DNA of 64,000 nt from Artemia franciscana (lineage: Eukaryota > Arthropoda > Branchiopoda > Anostraca > Artemiidae), in NCBI RefSeq assembly GCF_032884065.1, contig NW_027062662.1, positions 2,238,052-2,302,051 on the forward strand, given 5' to 3'. Below the pieces are notes generated by a model. It made no database searches. It was not told the origin of the DNA and saw only the letters and a program-made list of their open reading frames with translations. Shown here one piece after another: positions 48,301 through 58,376 of the stretch. How positions within the stretch are numbered: the stretch's first letter is position 1; each line of letters starts with the position of its first letter. The position numbers and the translations under genes were made by a program.

Positions 48301-51300
48301 AACAGACAACCCCCCCCCCCCAAAAAAAATGCATTTTGGTAAGAGGTTCCAAATACCCCTCCAGCAATGGAAGCTTGTATGATGGACCTTTGCTCATCGA
48401 AAAGTTCTTCATGAGTCGTATTTACAAGGCTTTTTCGGTTTGGAGATCGGTATTCCGATCTCCGTTCATCTGATACTTCACTAATTTTACTTGTCTTTGC
48501 CATTTTGTTTTAAAACTAATGTAGTATCTCTCTAAATAAACTATTTTTTTACTGGAAGTTCGATACCATAATGAGCCTTAACCCCTCCAGCTGTTGTTCA
48601 AAGTTACCCGTTAAAGATTTTAGTGTTCAAAGTTAAATACCCCATGAGTTAACTTTGAACACCTTTTTAGGACTCGTATAGCTCTCAGAACATGAAGACC
48701 AGTAGCTTGGGGCAGTTACCATTCGTCGCAGAATGACGTGTTCCTCAAATGTTAAAAACAGTTAAGAGTAATTACTAGTATTAAGAAAAATATTTTAAAA
48801 TAACAGACCTCGTTGTAAGCAAGCGTTTTTTCCGTTTATTTTCTGGTTGTTTCTTATGCTTTTTTTTATTGATTTTTTTTTATTTGTAAATGTAAGTTTG
48901 ATTTCGTTTCTATTTTTCCCTTTTTTTATTCTAATTGGGCTTATTATAGCTTGCCATAGTTATCTTCAAATCAAGCATTATCTTTTCCTAAGAATGTTTA
49001 TAGTTACTTTTTCAAAAATGAAGAGTTTATGTCATTGTCGACGTTGGTTGTTCTTGGAATGGGTATCATTTCATTAGGGTCAGACACAGACGCAGGTGGG
49101 TTTTGGGCCCAGACCCTCTTGCACATTTTACATTTCTAAATTTTGCTATACGATTTTTTTTTTAATTTTTCCACTTCCTGCCACCTGGCAAAACTGCCAT
49201 TTCTACGACTGCTGACTTTATAATTGTCTTTTATAGTTCTAAAGTTAAACTTCTGGTGACTATGAACGTTGCTATTTTACTTCCATATGACTGAACTTAT
49301 TTTATCTAATTTGACAATTGACAATCACAATTCTCAGCTGTAAGTAATCGCGATATGCCATAAAGAAAAGAAAGAATAGTACAACAATAGAAGAAAAATT
49401 GACGAATCTAACTAATTTTCGACAAATTGAAGACGTGTTAGGTTTCTCCTCCCCTCTATTTGGTTATAATATTGTTATGTTAGATAATATTTTTACCAAA
49501 TAAAAATATACATTTTCTTCCATAGGTGGCGAAGAGAATGGTTCTAGTGAACCGGAGGTGAGCGAAATTCCTTGGGGTCCCATTTTTGGGTTTGTTATGA
49601 AAAAGTACTTGGACTCTCTCAGTAAGTTGTTCCTGCATTTTTATTCCTGCTTTTTTTTTTGTAGCAGTAGTGTTATACTAATAGGAAAATAAAAAAAAAT
49701 ATCTTATTTTAACTATGCTACGCTTTTCTTGATAGCCTTGATGTCTTAAAGTGCAGTAGTATTTCGAGTTCTTCGTTTGGGAAAATAAGCTTTTCGTATT
49801 ATTTTGCTCACTGTGATCGAAACCAAAAGGCGTTTGTCAAGTTTTCAGGATTGGGTAAAAGTGAACAAAAATAAGCTACTAGTGTGTTTCATTTATTTTA
49901 TTTACGTGGGTTTTGCCGGTTTTATTATTATTATTAAAACATGACTCCATAGGGACATCACAAATCGGTTAGTTCGAGCTGGTTTTGTAGATAATTCTAC
50001 CTAATTTGCAAAGGGTAAATTTGTATTCGTTTCAAGTTTCAACTTCGCTCTTACTTTACTTGTGCAGCTTTCGCAATATTATTGATGCAGAGACAGTGTA
50101 AACATAATTCTCAATGCCCTTTTTTATGTTTGTTTTTTTTAAGTGTAAATATTATGTCAGGTCCAAACAAAATTTAAAGCCCTTAAACGGTCCCCAAAGT
50201 AACAACTAATTCGTTACTTTTTGGAAATTTCCTTATCATGATAAATCGCGTAGTAATAAAAAGCGTATCCGCGTTTACTTTTTCCGGTTTTGTAAATATT
50301 TTCTTGGAATTCCACTATGGTTCAAAAAAGGTATATTGTATGAAAATTCGGAATATCTGATTCTGTTAAAATGAGTCAATTACTGTTAAAATGGATCAAC
50401 AAAACAACCGATTTCTTAGACGATCTAAACAAAATAGAATACATTTTCCCTTTAATTGTCCTGTTTAAAGGAAAAATAGTTTTGTCGCCATAACTATAAT
50501 AAAATAGCTATTAATGCGTTATATATTATGAGTGTTTATGCGTTATGTTTTATGAGTGTTTTAATGTTATGCACTAATGAGCTACCATTAGCTATTTATT
50601 ATATATTCATGTCTTATTATGATTATTATGAGCTACTTATTGTCGTCCTTTTCGTTAGAAGTGTAATTTTATATTTTTCAGTTTTCTTTTCATTTATTTC
50701 CTGTACTCCTCAGTGTACATCCATGTATGTATAGAGGGCATAAATAAATTATTATCATAGTAAACTTTCATTTAACTCTTTGGTTAAAACTCCAACTTGA
50801 ATCGGTTGCAAAATAATGGTGATGAAGATGATAAGTTTCGGTAATCAAGCACATCCCTTTTAACGCTCACTTGGGCTTCAGTTTTGTTTATTGTAACTGT
50901 TATCTTGTATTTTTTCAGCTGGAGTTCAGCCAACTCCTATGATGATTAATCCGGCCCAGTTTTTCGCTCCGGTCGCTGGAGGTTATCCCTTTCAAGATTT
51001 TGCTGCGCAACCAACTCCTACTTCTGGTTCAGATATTAAACCGCCTGTAAGTTCGCCAAGAGTTCCTCATATGTCATGTTGATAAATGTTTCAAATGCGC
51101 CTCACTTGCAAAAAATTCTGTTTTTCTAATCTTTTGTCATTGAAAAAAACTCATTTGGTCAATGTTCTATTATTTGCCATTTATTTGTTATTGGTTCGTT
51201 ACTTGTCAACTCTTCATCATTGATGCAAGCCGCATGCAATAGAAATATTTCTATGTAGCTGAAATATTGCAGCCAGTAGTTCGTGAAAAACATACTAATA

Positions 51301-54300
51301 AAAAAATATTGCAACTAGTAGTTCATGAAAAACATACTGATAAAAAAAACATTGCAACCAGTAGTTCATAAAAAACATACTAATAAAAAAATATTGCAAC
51401 CAGTAGTTCATGAAAAACATACTGATAAAAAAAAACATTGCGACCAGTAGTTCATGAAAAACATACTAATAAAAAATATTGCAACCAGTAGTCCATGAAA
51501 AACATACTAATAGTAAAATATTGCAACCAGTAGTTCATGAAAAATATTCTAATAAAAAAAAATATTGCAACCAGTAGTTCATGAAAAACATACTAATAAA
51601 AAAAAATATTGCAACCCAGTAGTTCATGAAAAACATACTAATAAAAAAAAACATTGCAACCAGTAGTTCATGAAAAACATACTGATAAAAAAAACATTGC
51701 AACCAGTAGTTCATAAAAAACATACTAATAAAAAAATATTGCAACCAGTAGTTCATGAAAAACATACTGATAAAAAAAAAACATTGCGACCAGTAGTTCA
51801 TGAAAAACATACTAATAAAAAATATTGCAACCAGTAGTCCATGAAAAACATACTAATAGTAAAATATTGCAACCAGTAGTTCATGAAAAATATTCTAATA
51901 AAAAAAAATATTGCAACCAGTAGTTCATGAAAAACATACTAATAAAAACAAATATTGCAACCCAGTAGTTCATGAAAAACATACTAATAAAAAAAAATAT
52001 TGCAACCCAGTAGTTCATGAAAAACATACTAATAAAAAAAAATATTGCAACCCAGTAGTTCATGAAAAACATACTAATAAAAAAATATTGCAACCAGTAG
52101 TCAATGAAAAACATACTAATAAAAAAAAATACTGCAACCCAGTAGTTCATCAGAAACATACTAATAAAAAAAACATTGCAACCAGTAGTTCATGAAAAAC
52201 ATACTGATAAAAAAAACATTGCAACCAGTAGTTCATAAAAAACATACTAATAAAAAAATATTGCAACCAGTAGTTCATGAAAAACATACTGATAAAAAAA
52301 AACATTGCGACCAGTAGTTCATGAAAAACATACTAATAAAAAATATTGCAACCAGTAGTCCATGAAAAGCATACTAATAGTAAAATATTGCAACCAGTAG
52401 TTCATGAAAAATATTCTAATAAAAAAAAATATTGCAACCCAGTAGTTCATGAAAAACATACTAATAAAAAAAAAATATTGCAACCCAGTAGTTCATGAAA
52501 AACATAATAATAAAAAAAAATATTGCAACCCAGTAGTTCATGAAAAACATACTAATAAAAAAAAATATTGCAACCCAGTAGTTCATGAAAAACATACTAA
52601 TAAAAAAATATTGCAACCAGTAGTTCATGAAAAACATACTAATAAAAAAAAATATTGCAACCCAGTAGTTCATGAAAAACATACTAATAAAAAAAAATAT
52701 TGCAACCCAGTAGTTCATGAAAAACATACTAATAAAAAAATATTGCAACCAGTAGTTCATGAAAAACATACTAATAAAAAAATATTGCAACCAGTAGTTC
52801 ATGAAAAACATACTAATAAAAAAAAATATTGCAACCAGTAGTTCATGAAAAACATACAAATAAAAAATCGTGTTGATTAAAAAACTAACAGTAGCTGTCC
52901 ACTTTCTGTCATTGATGTCTAAGGAAAAAATTCCTGGGATATTTCATTCGCCTATAATTTGTTATTTCTTTTCCTCTTTCGCTGCTAGTTCCGCCTCCTT
53001 ATAGTTTTTATTTGATATAAAGAATTGACGCACATTGTATGGGACATGGTAATATGGAGTAAAACACTTGATGTATCTTTAAGGCTTAGTTGTATACAGA
53101 TGTGACTCCGAAGTTACTAGTATATGTGTCAAATGTTCTACTTGACGGTCCAGGGGAACACAAAGTTAGTTTTAGGCAATGATTTTCTAATTTAATTTCG
53201 AAGTAAGGAGCCAATCTTGGTTACCGCTCTCCTCTCTCCTATCCCTGAATACGTAAAAGCGAATTATAGTTTGAGACGTATTAGTAGAATTTTTATGAAG
53301 AAGGAGCGTAGAAAAAAAACGCATTTCGAACCCAAAAAAATTCAATTAGTGTTCATGTCCTATATTTGCAATACGACATACGATTCCAAATCAATGATTT
53401 AAGTGTGCATGTGTATATCTATTTGAGGGGGTTGGGATCTTAGAGTTCTTTGAAAAGGAAAATTATCCAAAAATATTGGAATTGGGGAGATCTTGGGGGT
53501 GGAAGTCTTTAGTATTGCTAATATCACCATACTCTATATTGTGGGAAACGTTTGTATTGTGTTACGATTAAAATTGTGAAGCAAAGGATTTAGTGAATCT
53601 CTTTGTTTTTTATCTGCATCAGAAAATGTTTGATCCCACTTAAGGGCGCCTGCAGTTAATGAAATGGTTGTTTGAGCCCCCTCCCCCCCCGCCCTTAGTA
53701 AGCCAAAAATACACAAAATCATGTAATATTTAAAAGGATGTGGCAGGTTTTCTGGAAAAAACTAAGTTTAAGTTTCCCCCCTCCCAATGAAGAATATTTA
53801 CAGATCAGTTTAATTATAAAAATTTCTCAGGTATTGAGCAAATAGGGTTTGAATTGTTGCCATACAAGCTGTTTGATTTGAAGAGTGAAGTTTTCATCGC
53901 TGGAGTGGAGGAAGATCGTGCGCAGCTATGTCGGTCTCAGGCGGCTTGGTGTTGTAATTTGTCGTTAGTAGTTGCTATTTTTATTAAGTCTTTCAAATGG
54001 TTAATTTGCCTAAACTGTTGCTTTTTTTTCAGGCACTTCAGGGCTTCAGTCGATTCTAGCTATTTTTATTGGCATATCCTAAAAATGGAGTTCGATCTGC
54101 TGTTTCTGTTGATAAAAGTATTGACAGACAAAAAATAACTTCAATTTTTAATCATTCTTTCGTTGTCAAAAGACGATATTCATATTCACAGAATCAATCG
54201 CACAGTGATCTGTCCACAAAATCTTGATATTTCCTATTTTGTCATCAGGATTAGAGAAAAAGAGGACTGTAACAAGGGAAGGTTAAGAAACTGGAATTCT

Positions 54301-57300
54301 GTATCAAGTGCCCGATTAAAATCAGCTACTCGAATTAAAATCAGCTTAAAATTAAAAGTAGCTGAAATTAAAAGTACTTAAAATAAAAGTACTTAAAAAT
54401 GAAATTCAAAGTACTTAAAATTAAAAGTGCCCGATTAAAATCAGCTACTCTAATAAACAAGCTAAGATTTTCCCCAGCTAATTATGTTTTGCAGAACATT
54501 GAACATTGTACATTGTAACTATTTGAATATTTCGAGGGGATAAGCTTGAACCTTTATTTTGTATGGGCCTGATTAGTACTTTCTCATTAATAATTTTTTA
54601 GTTGGTGCGCTCACATTATTGGTTTGTTCACATTATTGATTTTTAATTGATACTTTCATATTATTAATTATTTTCTTGGTTCGTTCACATGATTGGTACA
54701 TTTGCATCTCTAATTTTATCAATTTGTGCGTTAACTTTAAATTTGCTCGTCAACATTATTAATTGTTTAGTTAGTACGTTCACATTATTAGTATATCACA
54801 TTATTAATTTTTCGATTGGTGCGTTCACATTATTGATTCGTTCATGTTATTAATTGTTTAGTTGCTACGTTAACATTATTAATTTTTTAATTAATTTTAC
54901 TTAGCAAGGAATATTGGGCTGGCTCCTATTTTGGATCTGAGTTGAAAAATCAATTTTCTGGCAAAAAAAAAATAAGAATTTTTAGCCCTTTTTGACACTA
55001 TTGGAAATATGATATAAAGATTTTTATTTTCGACAAATATCCAAATAAATATTTGAAATAAACGCATTGTTTTAGGTGTATAGGAAAACTCATGATGCAT
55101 TAAATGATATTGTAAATTGCTTCACATAGTTATTTCACTTGGTCCTACGTAATTTTTCGTTTTCTGTCACGACTTGGTTGGTTTAGAATATTTTCTTGTT
55201 TTTTACAGCATAAGCAGGTGCCTGCTAAAAAGCTTCCCGATAATGCAGCTCAATATCATCCAGCTATGCTTCTTAGTAATATGCGACCAGACGTCAAGCT
55301 CAATCTGATAACTGATTCTCAAGTTCCTGGGGAGACGCGATTCAAAGTTGGTACTGAAATCGATGGCCACAAGTTTGAAGGATTTGGTTTGTTCCTTTCT
55401 TTTCTATTCTTTTTTTATGGTGGTATATGCTGGTTCCCTCCGGCTCTGTTTTGTTACCCTCGTCCCGCTATGGTTAGTATCTTGGGCCTTAGGACCATTA
55501 TAGGAAATTGTTTCAAGTAGGTTTTTAGAACGACAATCCACTTGATTAGGTTGTCACTTGTGTCGCAGCGTACGTATAAGGTCTAAAAAAATCAACCTGT
55601 TTTTTTCCCAGGAGGAATGGGATAAAATTATGCTATAGCCCTTTCAGCTTTGCCCAATGGTGGAGGAGGGCTAAAATAAAAAAAAGTACAAACAAAATAC
55701 ATTAAATCTTTATACAAGTGATTTTGCCAAAAAAATGTATTTTTAATATTCCCAAAAAAAATCAGAGGGTTATAGGACAGGAACTTGACACATATTTTCA
55801 AGCTGAAGATACAATTTAATCAATTGTTTTTGATCGAAAGAAAGTTCTAATAATTATAGGAAATAGATTAATACATTGTTTTTGGTTAGTTGAGTAATAG
55901 TATATTTTATTAATCACTTATAGAATTGATTATATAATTCAATTGCCTTCATTGAAAGTTGCAATCTCGATTCTTATTCTATTTCTAAATAGAAAATTTT
56001 GATTTTTTTTTTCGGCCTTTAGTAGGCTGTATGCGTGCGCATCATGTTTTATCTTCTTTGCTCCTTGAATACTCTTCTAAAGGAAAGAATATCTATCTTT
56101 GTGCTTTAGATTTATCAAAAGCTTTCGAAAGTATACGTCATAGTCAGCTTTTTTCTGCTCTTCGTGGTTGTGGGGTCAATCTTTCGGTTATAATGCTACA
56201 TCATTACTGGTACTCTAATTCTTTTCTTCGGCTCAAATCGGCGCCAGCTACTGTTATTAAAATTAAAAAAGGTTTAAGGCAAGGCGGAGTTTTATCTGTG
56301 ACCCTGTTTAAGTTATGTATTTCAGGAGTTCCGGCAGAAATATAGGCTACCTATTTAGTTTTTCTGATGCTTCATATCTCTCCTATGCTGATAACCTGCT
56401 TCTTATAAGCCATATTAAAGCTGGACTATCTGACAGTGTTTCTCTCGTGCTTCTTTTTCGGATATAGGCCTTTCTCTTAGTGTAGATAAATGTGAATCTC
56501 ATTCTTTTAACAAACAATCGAGTACTCCTCTTCGTTGTAGGGGCTTTACTCCTCCTCTCGTAGATTCTCTTTGATGGCTCGGTATTTCTATTACTAATAG
56601 TCTCCCAAGCTTGGGCCAGCGCACAGTCTTCGATATTGATAAGAAAGTCCAATTAGGATATGCTGAAATTTTTGCCAATAGACGTAAATATAATAAACTT
56701 GCATTGGCCACGCTCTCCTTATGACTATTCAATTCTTTTTGCTTCTGGAATTTTTCCTCTTCTTAAGAATAAAGAATTAAAAAGGATCCGGATTAATTAT
56801 ATTAGATTTTTTTAATTTTTGTTGTTTCTTCCTCCTTGGAAAAAAAGCGGGTTATTAAGAACAAATTTCTTGTTCCTGTTATTACTGTAAAATTGGAAGT
56901 ACTACACAGAAAGCTTTTAAATACCGCTTGTATCCGTATTTCTCTGCATCACCGCCTTATCAGGTTTTTTCAGTCGTAAGTTATTTTTCCTTTATTTGTT
57001 TTTCTTTCTTTTGTTCCCCCACGTTTTTTAGTTCTGTTTTGTAAAGAGTGAGTAAAAAGTAAAGAAAAATAACAATACAAACAGCTTGCTTCCATATTTC
57101 TCTACATTACTGCTTTATTAGATTCTGCAAGTTGTGAGTTTTTTTATGTGCTACTCTGTAAGCGTTTGTGATTTTCATCACAAAAATCTTAATGAAATTT
57201 GATATTTAGAAGGAATTCATGTCTCAGAGCTCTTACTTCAAATCCCGACCAGATCTTTTGACATTCGGGGGAGTTGGAGGGGGAAATCTTGGAAAACACT

Positions 57301-58085
57301 TTGAGTGGAGGAATCGGGATGAAGCTTTGTGGATAGAATAAGCAAATGTCCTTGATACGTGATTGACGGAATCGTACTGGATTTGCTCTCTTTGGGGGAG
57401 ATGGGGGGGGGTCAGCGATTTGGCGAGTTTGGTGCTTCTGGACGTGCTAGGACGATGAAAATTTGTAGGCGTATCAGGGAGCTGCACAAATTGACTTGAT
57501 AAAGTCTTTTTCCCAGATTCGATCATCTGGGGGCTAAAGGCAGAGGAAAAATTAGAAAAAATTAGGTATTTATAGCATACGAGTGGGTGATCGGATCTTA
57601 ATGAATTTTGATTTTTAGAACGACATTGTGACTCAGAGCTCTTATTTTAAATCCTGGCCGGCATTAAGCCTCTTATTTTCCTTTTAAATCAATCTATTGA
57701 TTCATAGAATTTTGTTAGAGTTCACATATGATCTCTTGGCTGTTAGCTCTTCTTGCCTCGTCACAAGTGCCCTATGAGCTCTTAGCTCTTGTTTTTTTTT
57801 TTTTTATGTTTTTCTTCGTGTTATTCCACGTATTATACCTTTGTATATCTTTTCGAGACTATTATTTTAGGGTAATGTTTCTCCAAATATTCTAAGCTCA
57901 GGACAGTAGTTCCAATATCTTTTTGAAAATTCCTTGAAGTGTAGCCTTGGAATAGATACATCTAAATTTAATAAAATTGTATTTTCTATTTTTTTTTTAC
58001 AGGTCCTAATTTGAAGATCGCGAAAAGGGAAGCAGCCAGGGTAGCTGTGAAGGCTCTATTTGGAGTCGAATGCCAGGAACAGTAA
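36187..58085 (+). CDS. Double-stranded RNA-binding protein with two dsRBDs, ADAR/DIP1-like, seven exons
   Basis: Seven exons join in frame: 36187-36379, 39212-39441, 45780-45903, 49526-49621, 50919-51046, 55209-55386, 58003-58085. Every intron is GT-AG and the phases match throughout. From ATG 36277 (context ACCATGG) the product is 313 aa. Residues 1-34 are Pro/Tyr-rich. Residues 42-61 are Lys/Arg-rich, like a bipartite nuclear localisation signal. Residues ~73-143 form dsRBD1 (LNDI helix, strand FKVYASD, GYGTSS turn, AKQDA helix). Residues ~153-243 are a Pro/Gly/Phe-rich linker. Residues ~245-306 form dsRBD2 (PAMLLSNMRP, RFKVGTEIDGHKFEGFG, KIAKREAARVAVKALFG). dsRBD2 keeps two lysines of the KKxAK RNA-contact motif; dsRBD1 keeps only one and may bind RNA weakly. 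dsRBD2 looks most like ADAR or insect DIP1-type domains, but the stop follows directly, so there is no deaminase. I infer a nuclear dsRNA-binding protein. The exact orthologue is not established, and a 5' UTR exon or extra coding exon upstream of 36187 is likely. Confidence 0.87.
37490..37612 (+). repeat. Foldback family, 3' end fragment (copy F), in intron 1
   Basis: Diverged match to the last ~120 bp: ATCAAAATTGC, GGTTACTATTTGA, GGTTACTCTTTGCTTACAG, ACAGTTTGTCACCTCAAATTG. No hairpin 1 or 2. Confidence 0.5.
38185..38402 (+). repeat. SINE-like dispersed repeat, copy 3 of 3, in intron 1
   Basis: Same family as 84-306, lying inside intron 1 of the dsRBD gene: shares GACAGAATTCCAAAAGCTGCC, GCAGCTTTTCTTTCAGC and AAGTAGCATTGCTCC. 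Confidence 0.65.
38403..39211. other. Intron 1, 3' part
   Basis: No exon or known repeat recognised between the SINE-like copy 3 and exon 2. Confidence 0.5.
39212..39441 (+). CDS. dsRBD gene exon: basic region and first half of dsRBD1
   Basis: Acceptor ttaatttgcag, donor gtaagt. It encodes residues 35-111. The first part is strongly basic (KFKIFKRKSKEEEK, KAKRKK), which fits nuclear import. The second part carries helix 1 (ATMALNDIAMAA) and the first strands (TFKVYASDIPG) of dsRBD1. The exon ends on a complete codon (phase 0), inside the domain between its second and third strands. Confidence 0.88.
39465..39580. repeat. TTATTACGA microsatellite-like repeat in intron 2
   Basis: Repeated TTATTACGATATTATTACGA words with interspersed ATTATTATT. 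It begins 24 bases after the exon 2 donor. Confidence 0.8.
40880..42521 (+). mobile_element. Foldback element, copy C (complete), in intron 2
   Basis: Hairpin 1 (40888-41132) has ~104-bp arms that differ at only one position (GAGCTAC versus GAGCGAC) and a ~37-bp loop. Hairpin 2 lies at about 41450-41650, followed by a unique part and the terminal palindrome CAGTTCGTTACCACGAACTG (42497-42516, 8-bp stem, 4-bp loop). Inserted in the sense orientation in intron 2 of the dsRBD gene, so the pre-mRNA contains a long perfect duplex. Confidence 0.8.
42525..44190. other. Intron 2, interior
   Basis: No coding segment recognised. No sequence similarity noticed to the other repeats here. Confidence 0.45.
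44192..44494. repeat. 100-bp tandem repeat, three copies, intron 2
   Basis: Units begin near 44200, 44300 and 44400 with TTCATAAAACCTGG (first unit TTTATAAAACCTGA) and contain CATATATTTTTATGAAATATG and GGTTAAATGAAGTTTTGAAA. Unit length is exactly 100 bp. Confidence 0.95.
45780..45903 (+). CDS. dsRBD gene exon: second half of dsRBD1
   Basis: Acceptor cgttccag, donor gtaagt. It encodes residues 112-152, with the strand and turn YGDVVHKGYGTSS and the C-terminal helix ALAKQDACERHLETII of dsRBD1. The usual KKxAK signature is reduced to a single lysine (K128), so RNA affinity of this domain may be low. It ends in phase 1. Confidence 0.88.
46288..47096. repeat. ~163-bp tandem repeat, five copies, intron 3
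   Basis: Units start at about 46288, 46451, 46603, 46767 and 46932 with CTGTACTGGCCAATGAAAG and end with CTAATAGCTTCTTTTCC. Lengths are 163, 152, 164, 165 and ~165, the differences lying in the AACAAAAAAATCAACAAAAA stretch. Units are nearly identical otherwise, indicating recent expansion. A partial inverted unit follows at 47275-47325. Confidence 0.95.
47275..47325. repeat. Inverted partial copy of the 163-bp unit
   Basis: GTTGTTGATTTTATCTTTC and TTGTTGTTTGTTG are the reverse complement of the CAACAAACAACAAAGAGAG / GATAAAAATCAACAAC part of the unit, followed by TACTGGCCAA in direct orientation. Confidence 0.65.
47330..49525. other. Intron 3, 3' part
   Basis: No exon recognised. A minus-strand frame from 48503 to 48249 starts in a fair ATG context (MAKTSKISEVSDERRSEYRS) but has no recognisable family, so it is not called as a gene. 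Confidence 0.4.
49526..49621 (+). CDS. dsRBD gene exon: interdomain linker
   Basis: Acceptor ttttcttccatag, donor gtaagt, residues 153-184. It starts acidic (GEENGSSEPEVSE) and continues with IPWGPIFGFVMKKYLDSL, which looks like a short conserved helix. A second good donor (GAG|GTGAGC) lies inside the exon at 49559; using it would break the frame in the next exon, so the longer form is chosen. Confidence 0.8.
50919..51046 (+). CDS. dsRBD gene exon: Pro/Gly/Phe-rich linker
   Basis: Acceptor tattttttcag, donor gtaagt, residues 185-227. The sequence is low in charge and rich in Pro, Gly, Ala and Phe (PTPMMINPAQFFAPVAGG), as in a flexible linker between RNA-binding domains. The exon ends on a complete codon. 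Confidence 0.82.
51263..52862. repeat. ~43-bp minisatellite, about 37 copies, with higher-order repeats, intron 5
   Basis: Monomer ATTGCAACCAGTAGTTCATG plus AAAAACATACTAATAAAAAA, 42-45 bp. Sequence variants recur in a fixed order: a GATAAA variant, TTCATAAAAAAC, GCGACCAG, GTCCATG, ATAGTAAAA and AATATTCTAAT. GCGACCAG occurs at 51440, 51786 and 52307, i.e. 346 and 521 bp apart (about 8 and 12 monomers), which shows block-wise amplification. It lies about 216 bp downstream of exon 5. Confidence 0.95.
52870..54280. other. Intron 5, middle part, with a dispersed repeat fragment
   Basis: No exon recognised. 53905-53975 (GCAGCTATGTCGGTCTCAGG, CGGCTTGGTGTTG, GTCGTTAGTAGTTG) resembles 61585-61665 (GCGGCTTGGTGCTG), a short dispersed repeat. 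Confidence 0.45.
54290..54460. repeat. Degenerate tandem repeat of AAAATCAGCTACT / AAAAGTACTTAAAA words
   Basis: Low-complexity words AATTAAAATCAGCT and AAAAGTACTTAAAA alternate; the first block (CCCGATTAAAATCAGCTACT) returns at the end. Confidence 0.7.
54590..54895. repeat. Degenerate ~35-bp repeat of TTGGTGCGTTCACATTATTA words
   Basis: Around ten diverged units containing (T)GGTRCGTTCACATTATT and AATTGTTTAGTT. Intron 5. Confidence 0.7.
55209..55386 (+). CDS. dsRBD gene exon: main part of dsRBD2
   Basis: Acceptor tgttttttacag, donor gtttgt, residues 228-286. It contains helix 1 (HPAMLLSNMRPD) and the three-strand sheet (VKLNLITDS, TRFKVGTEIDG, HKFEGF) of the second dsRBD. The IDGHKFEGFG turn is a close match to the VDG-x-x-F-x-G-x-G motif of ADAR-type dsRBDs. 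It ends in phase 1. Confidence 0.9.
56025..57170 (+). pseudogene. Decayed LINE reverse transcriptase in intron 6
   Basis: Open for 105 codons at 56031-56345: HHVLSSLLLEYSS, ALDLSKAFESIRHSQLF (first catalytic Asp motif) and KKGLRQGGVLSVTLFKL (the LRQGxxLSPxLF motif). After a frameshift near 56342 it goes on with SYLSYADNLLL, where the catalytic YADD has become YADN, then LSLSVDKCES (56470) and later segments with stops (LGISITNSLPSLGQ, FASGIFPLLKNKELKRIRIN). A C-terminal ACIRISLHHRLI segment at ~56925 is partly duplicated at ~57090. Inactive; same strand as the host gene. Confidence 0.75.
57175..57800 (-). repeat. Inverted copy of the 9530-11720 repeat family, intron 6
   Basis: In reverse complement it matches 9540-10200: AGAGCTAAGAGCTCATA-like head, CAATTTGTGCAGCTCCCTGA, CTAGCACGTCCAGAAGCACC, AACTCGCCAAA, AAAGAGAGCAAATCC, and the TCATTAAGAT unit border. 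Only about two units long. Confidence 0.8.
58003..58085 (+). CDS. dsRBD gene last exon: C-terminal helix of dsRBD2 and stop
   Basis: Acceptor is a long T tract ending in acag. The exon encodes GPNLKIAKREAARVAVKALF and seven further residues, then TAA at 58083-58085. It carries the RNA-binding lysines K291 and K294 of dsRBD2. No further domain follows, so the protein ends with the dsRBD. Confidence 0.9.
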
Positions 58086-58370
58086 CTTGAAGAAGGAATG
58101 CATATATGTTTCTCACTTTTTAAAATAAGTTTTCTTTCACAACTTCTCATTATGTGAAATGGAAAAGTGAACTTCTGATTGATCTTTTTCAATATTTCTT
58201 CCTCAAATATAATTCTGAAATGCTCCTATTGGGGGAGAACTAATAAGTTTCTGGTTTGTGTTATCGCTTAGTGTAATAACGTATATATTGGTCTTGTATA
58301 ACAGTACCAAAATTGTCCTGACTGGGTGTATGCTCGAACTCAATTATCATTCAAGTGCCAATAACATCTA

Positions 58371-58376
58371 AATAAA
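58371..58376 (+). promoter_or_regulatory. Polyadenylation signal AATAAA of the dsRBD gene
   Basis: AATAAA lies 286 bases after the stop codon and is followed by a T-rich tract. It is the first canonical signal downstream, giving a 3' UTR of about 0.3 kb. Confidence 0.6.

Noticed and set aside
48249..48503. 84-codon minus-strand frame starting MAKTSKISEVSDERRSEYRS
   Set aside because: A fair ATG context but no recognisable family, no neighbouring exons, and the end runs into a poly-G/C tract; left uncalled.
49526..49558. Shorter exon 4 ending at GAG|GTGAGC
   Set aside because: Joining it to exon 5 gives an early stop; the longer exon keeps the phase and a plausible linker sequence.
51535..52859. 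Repeated FFISMFFMNYW membrane-like proteins
   Set aside because: Reverse-strand translation of the minisatellite; hydrophobicity comes from the A/T-rich monomer.
51263..52862. CRISPR-like regular array
   Set aside because: There are no unique spacers: the whole 42-45-bp monomer is repeated, so it is a minisatellite in a eukaryotic intron.
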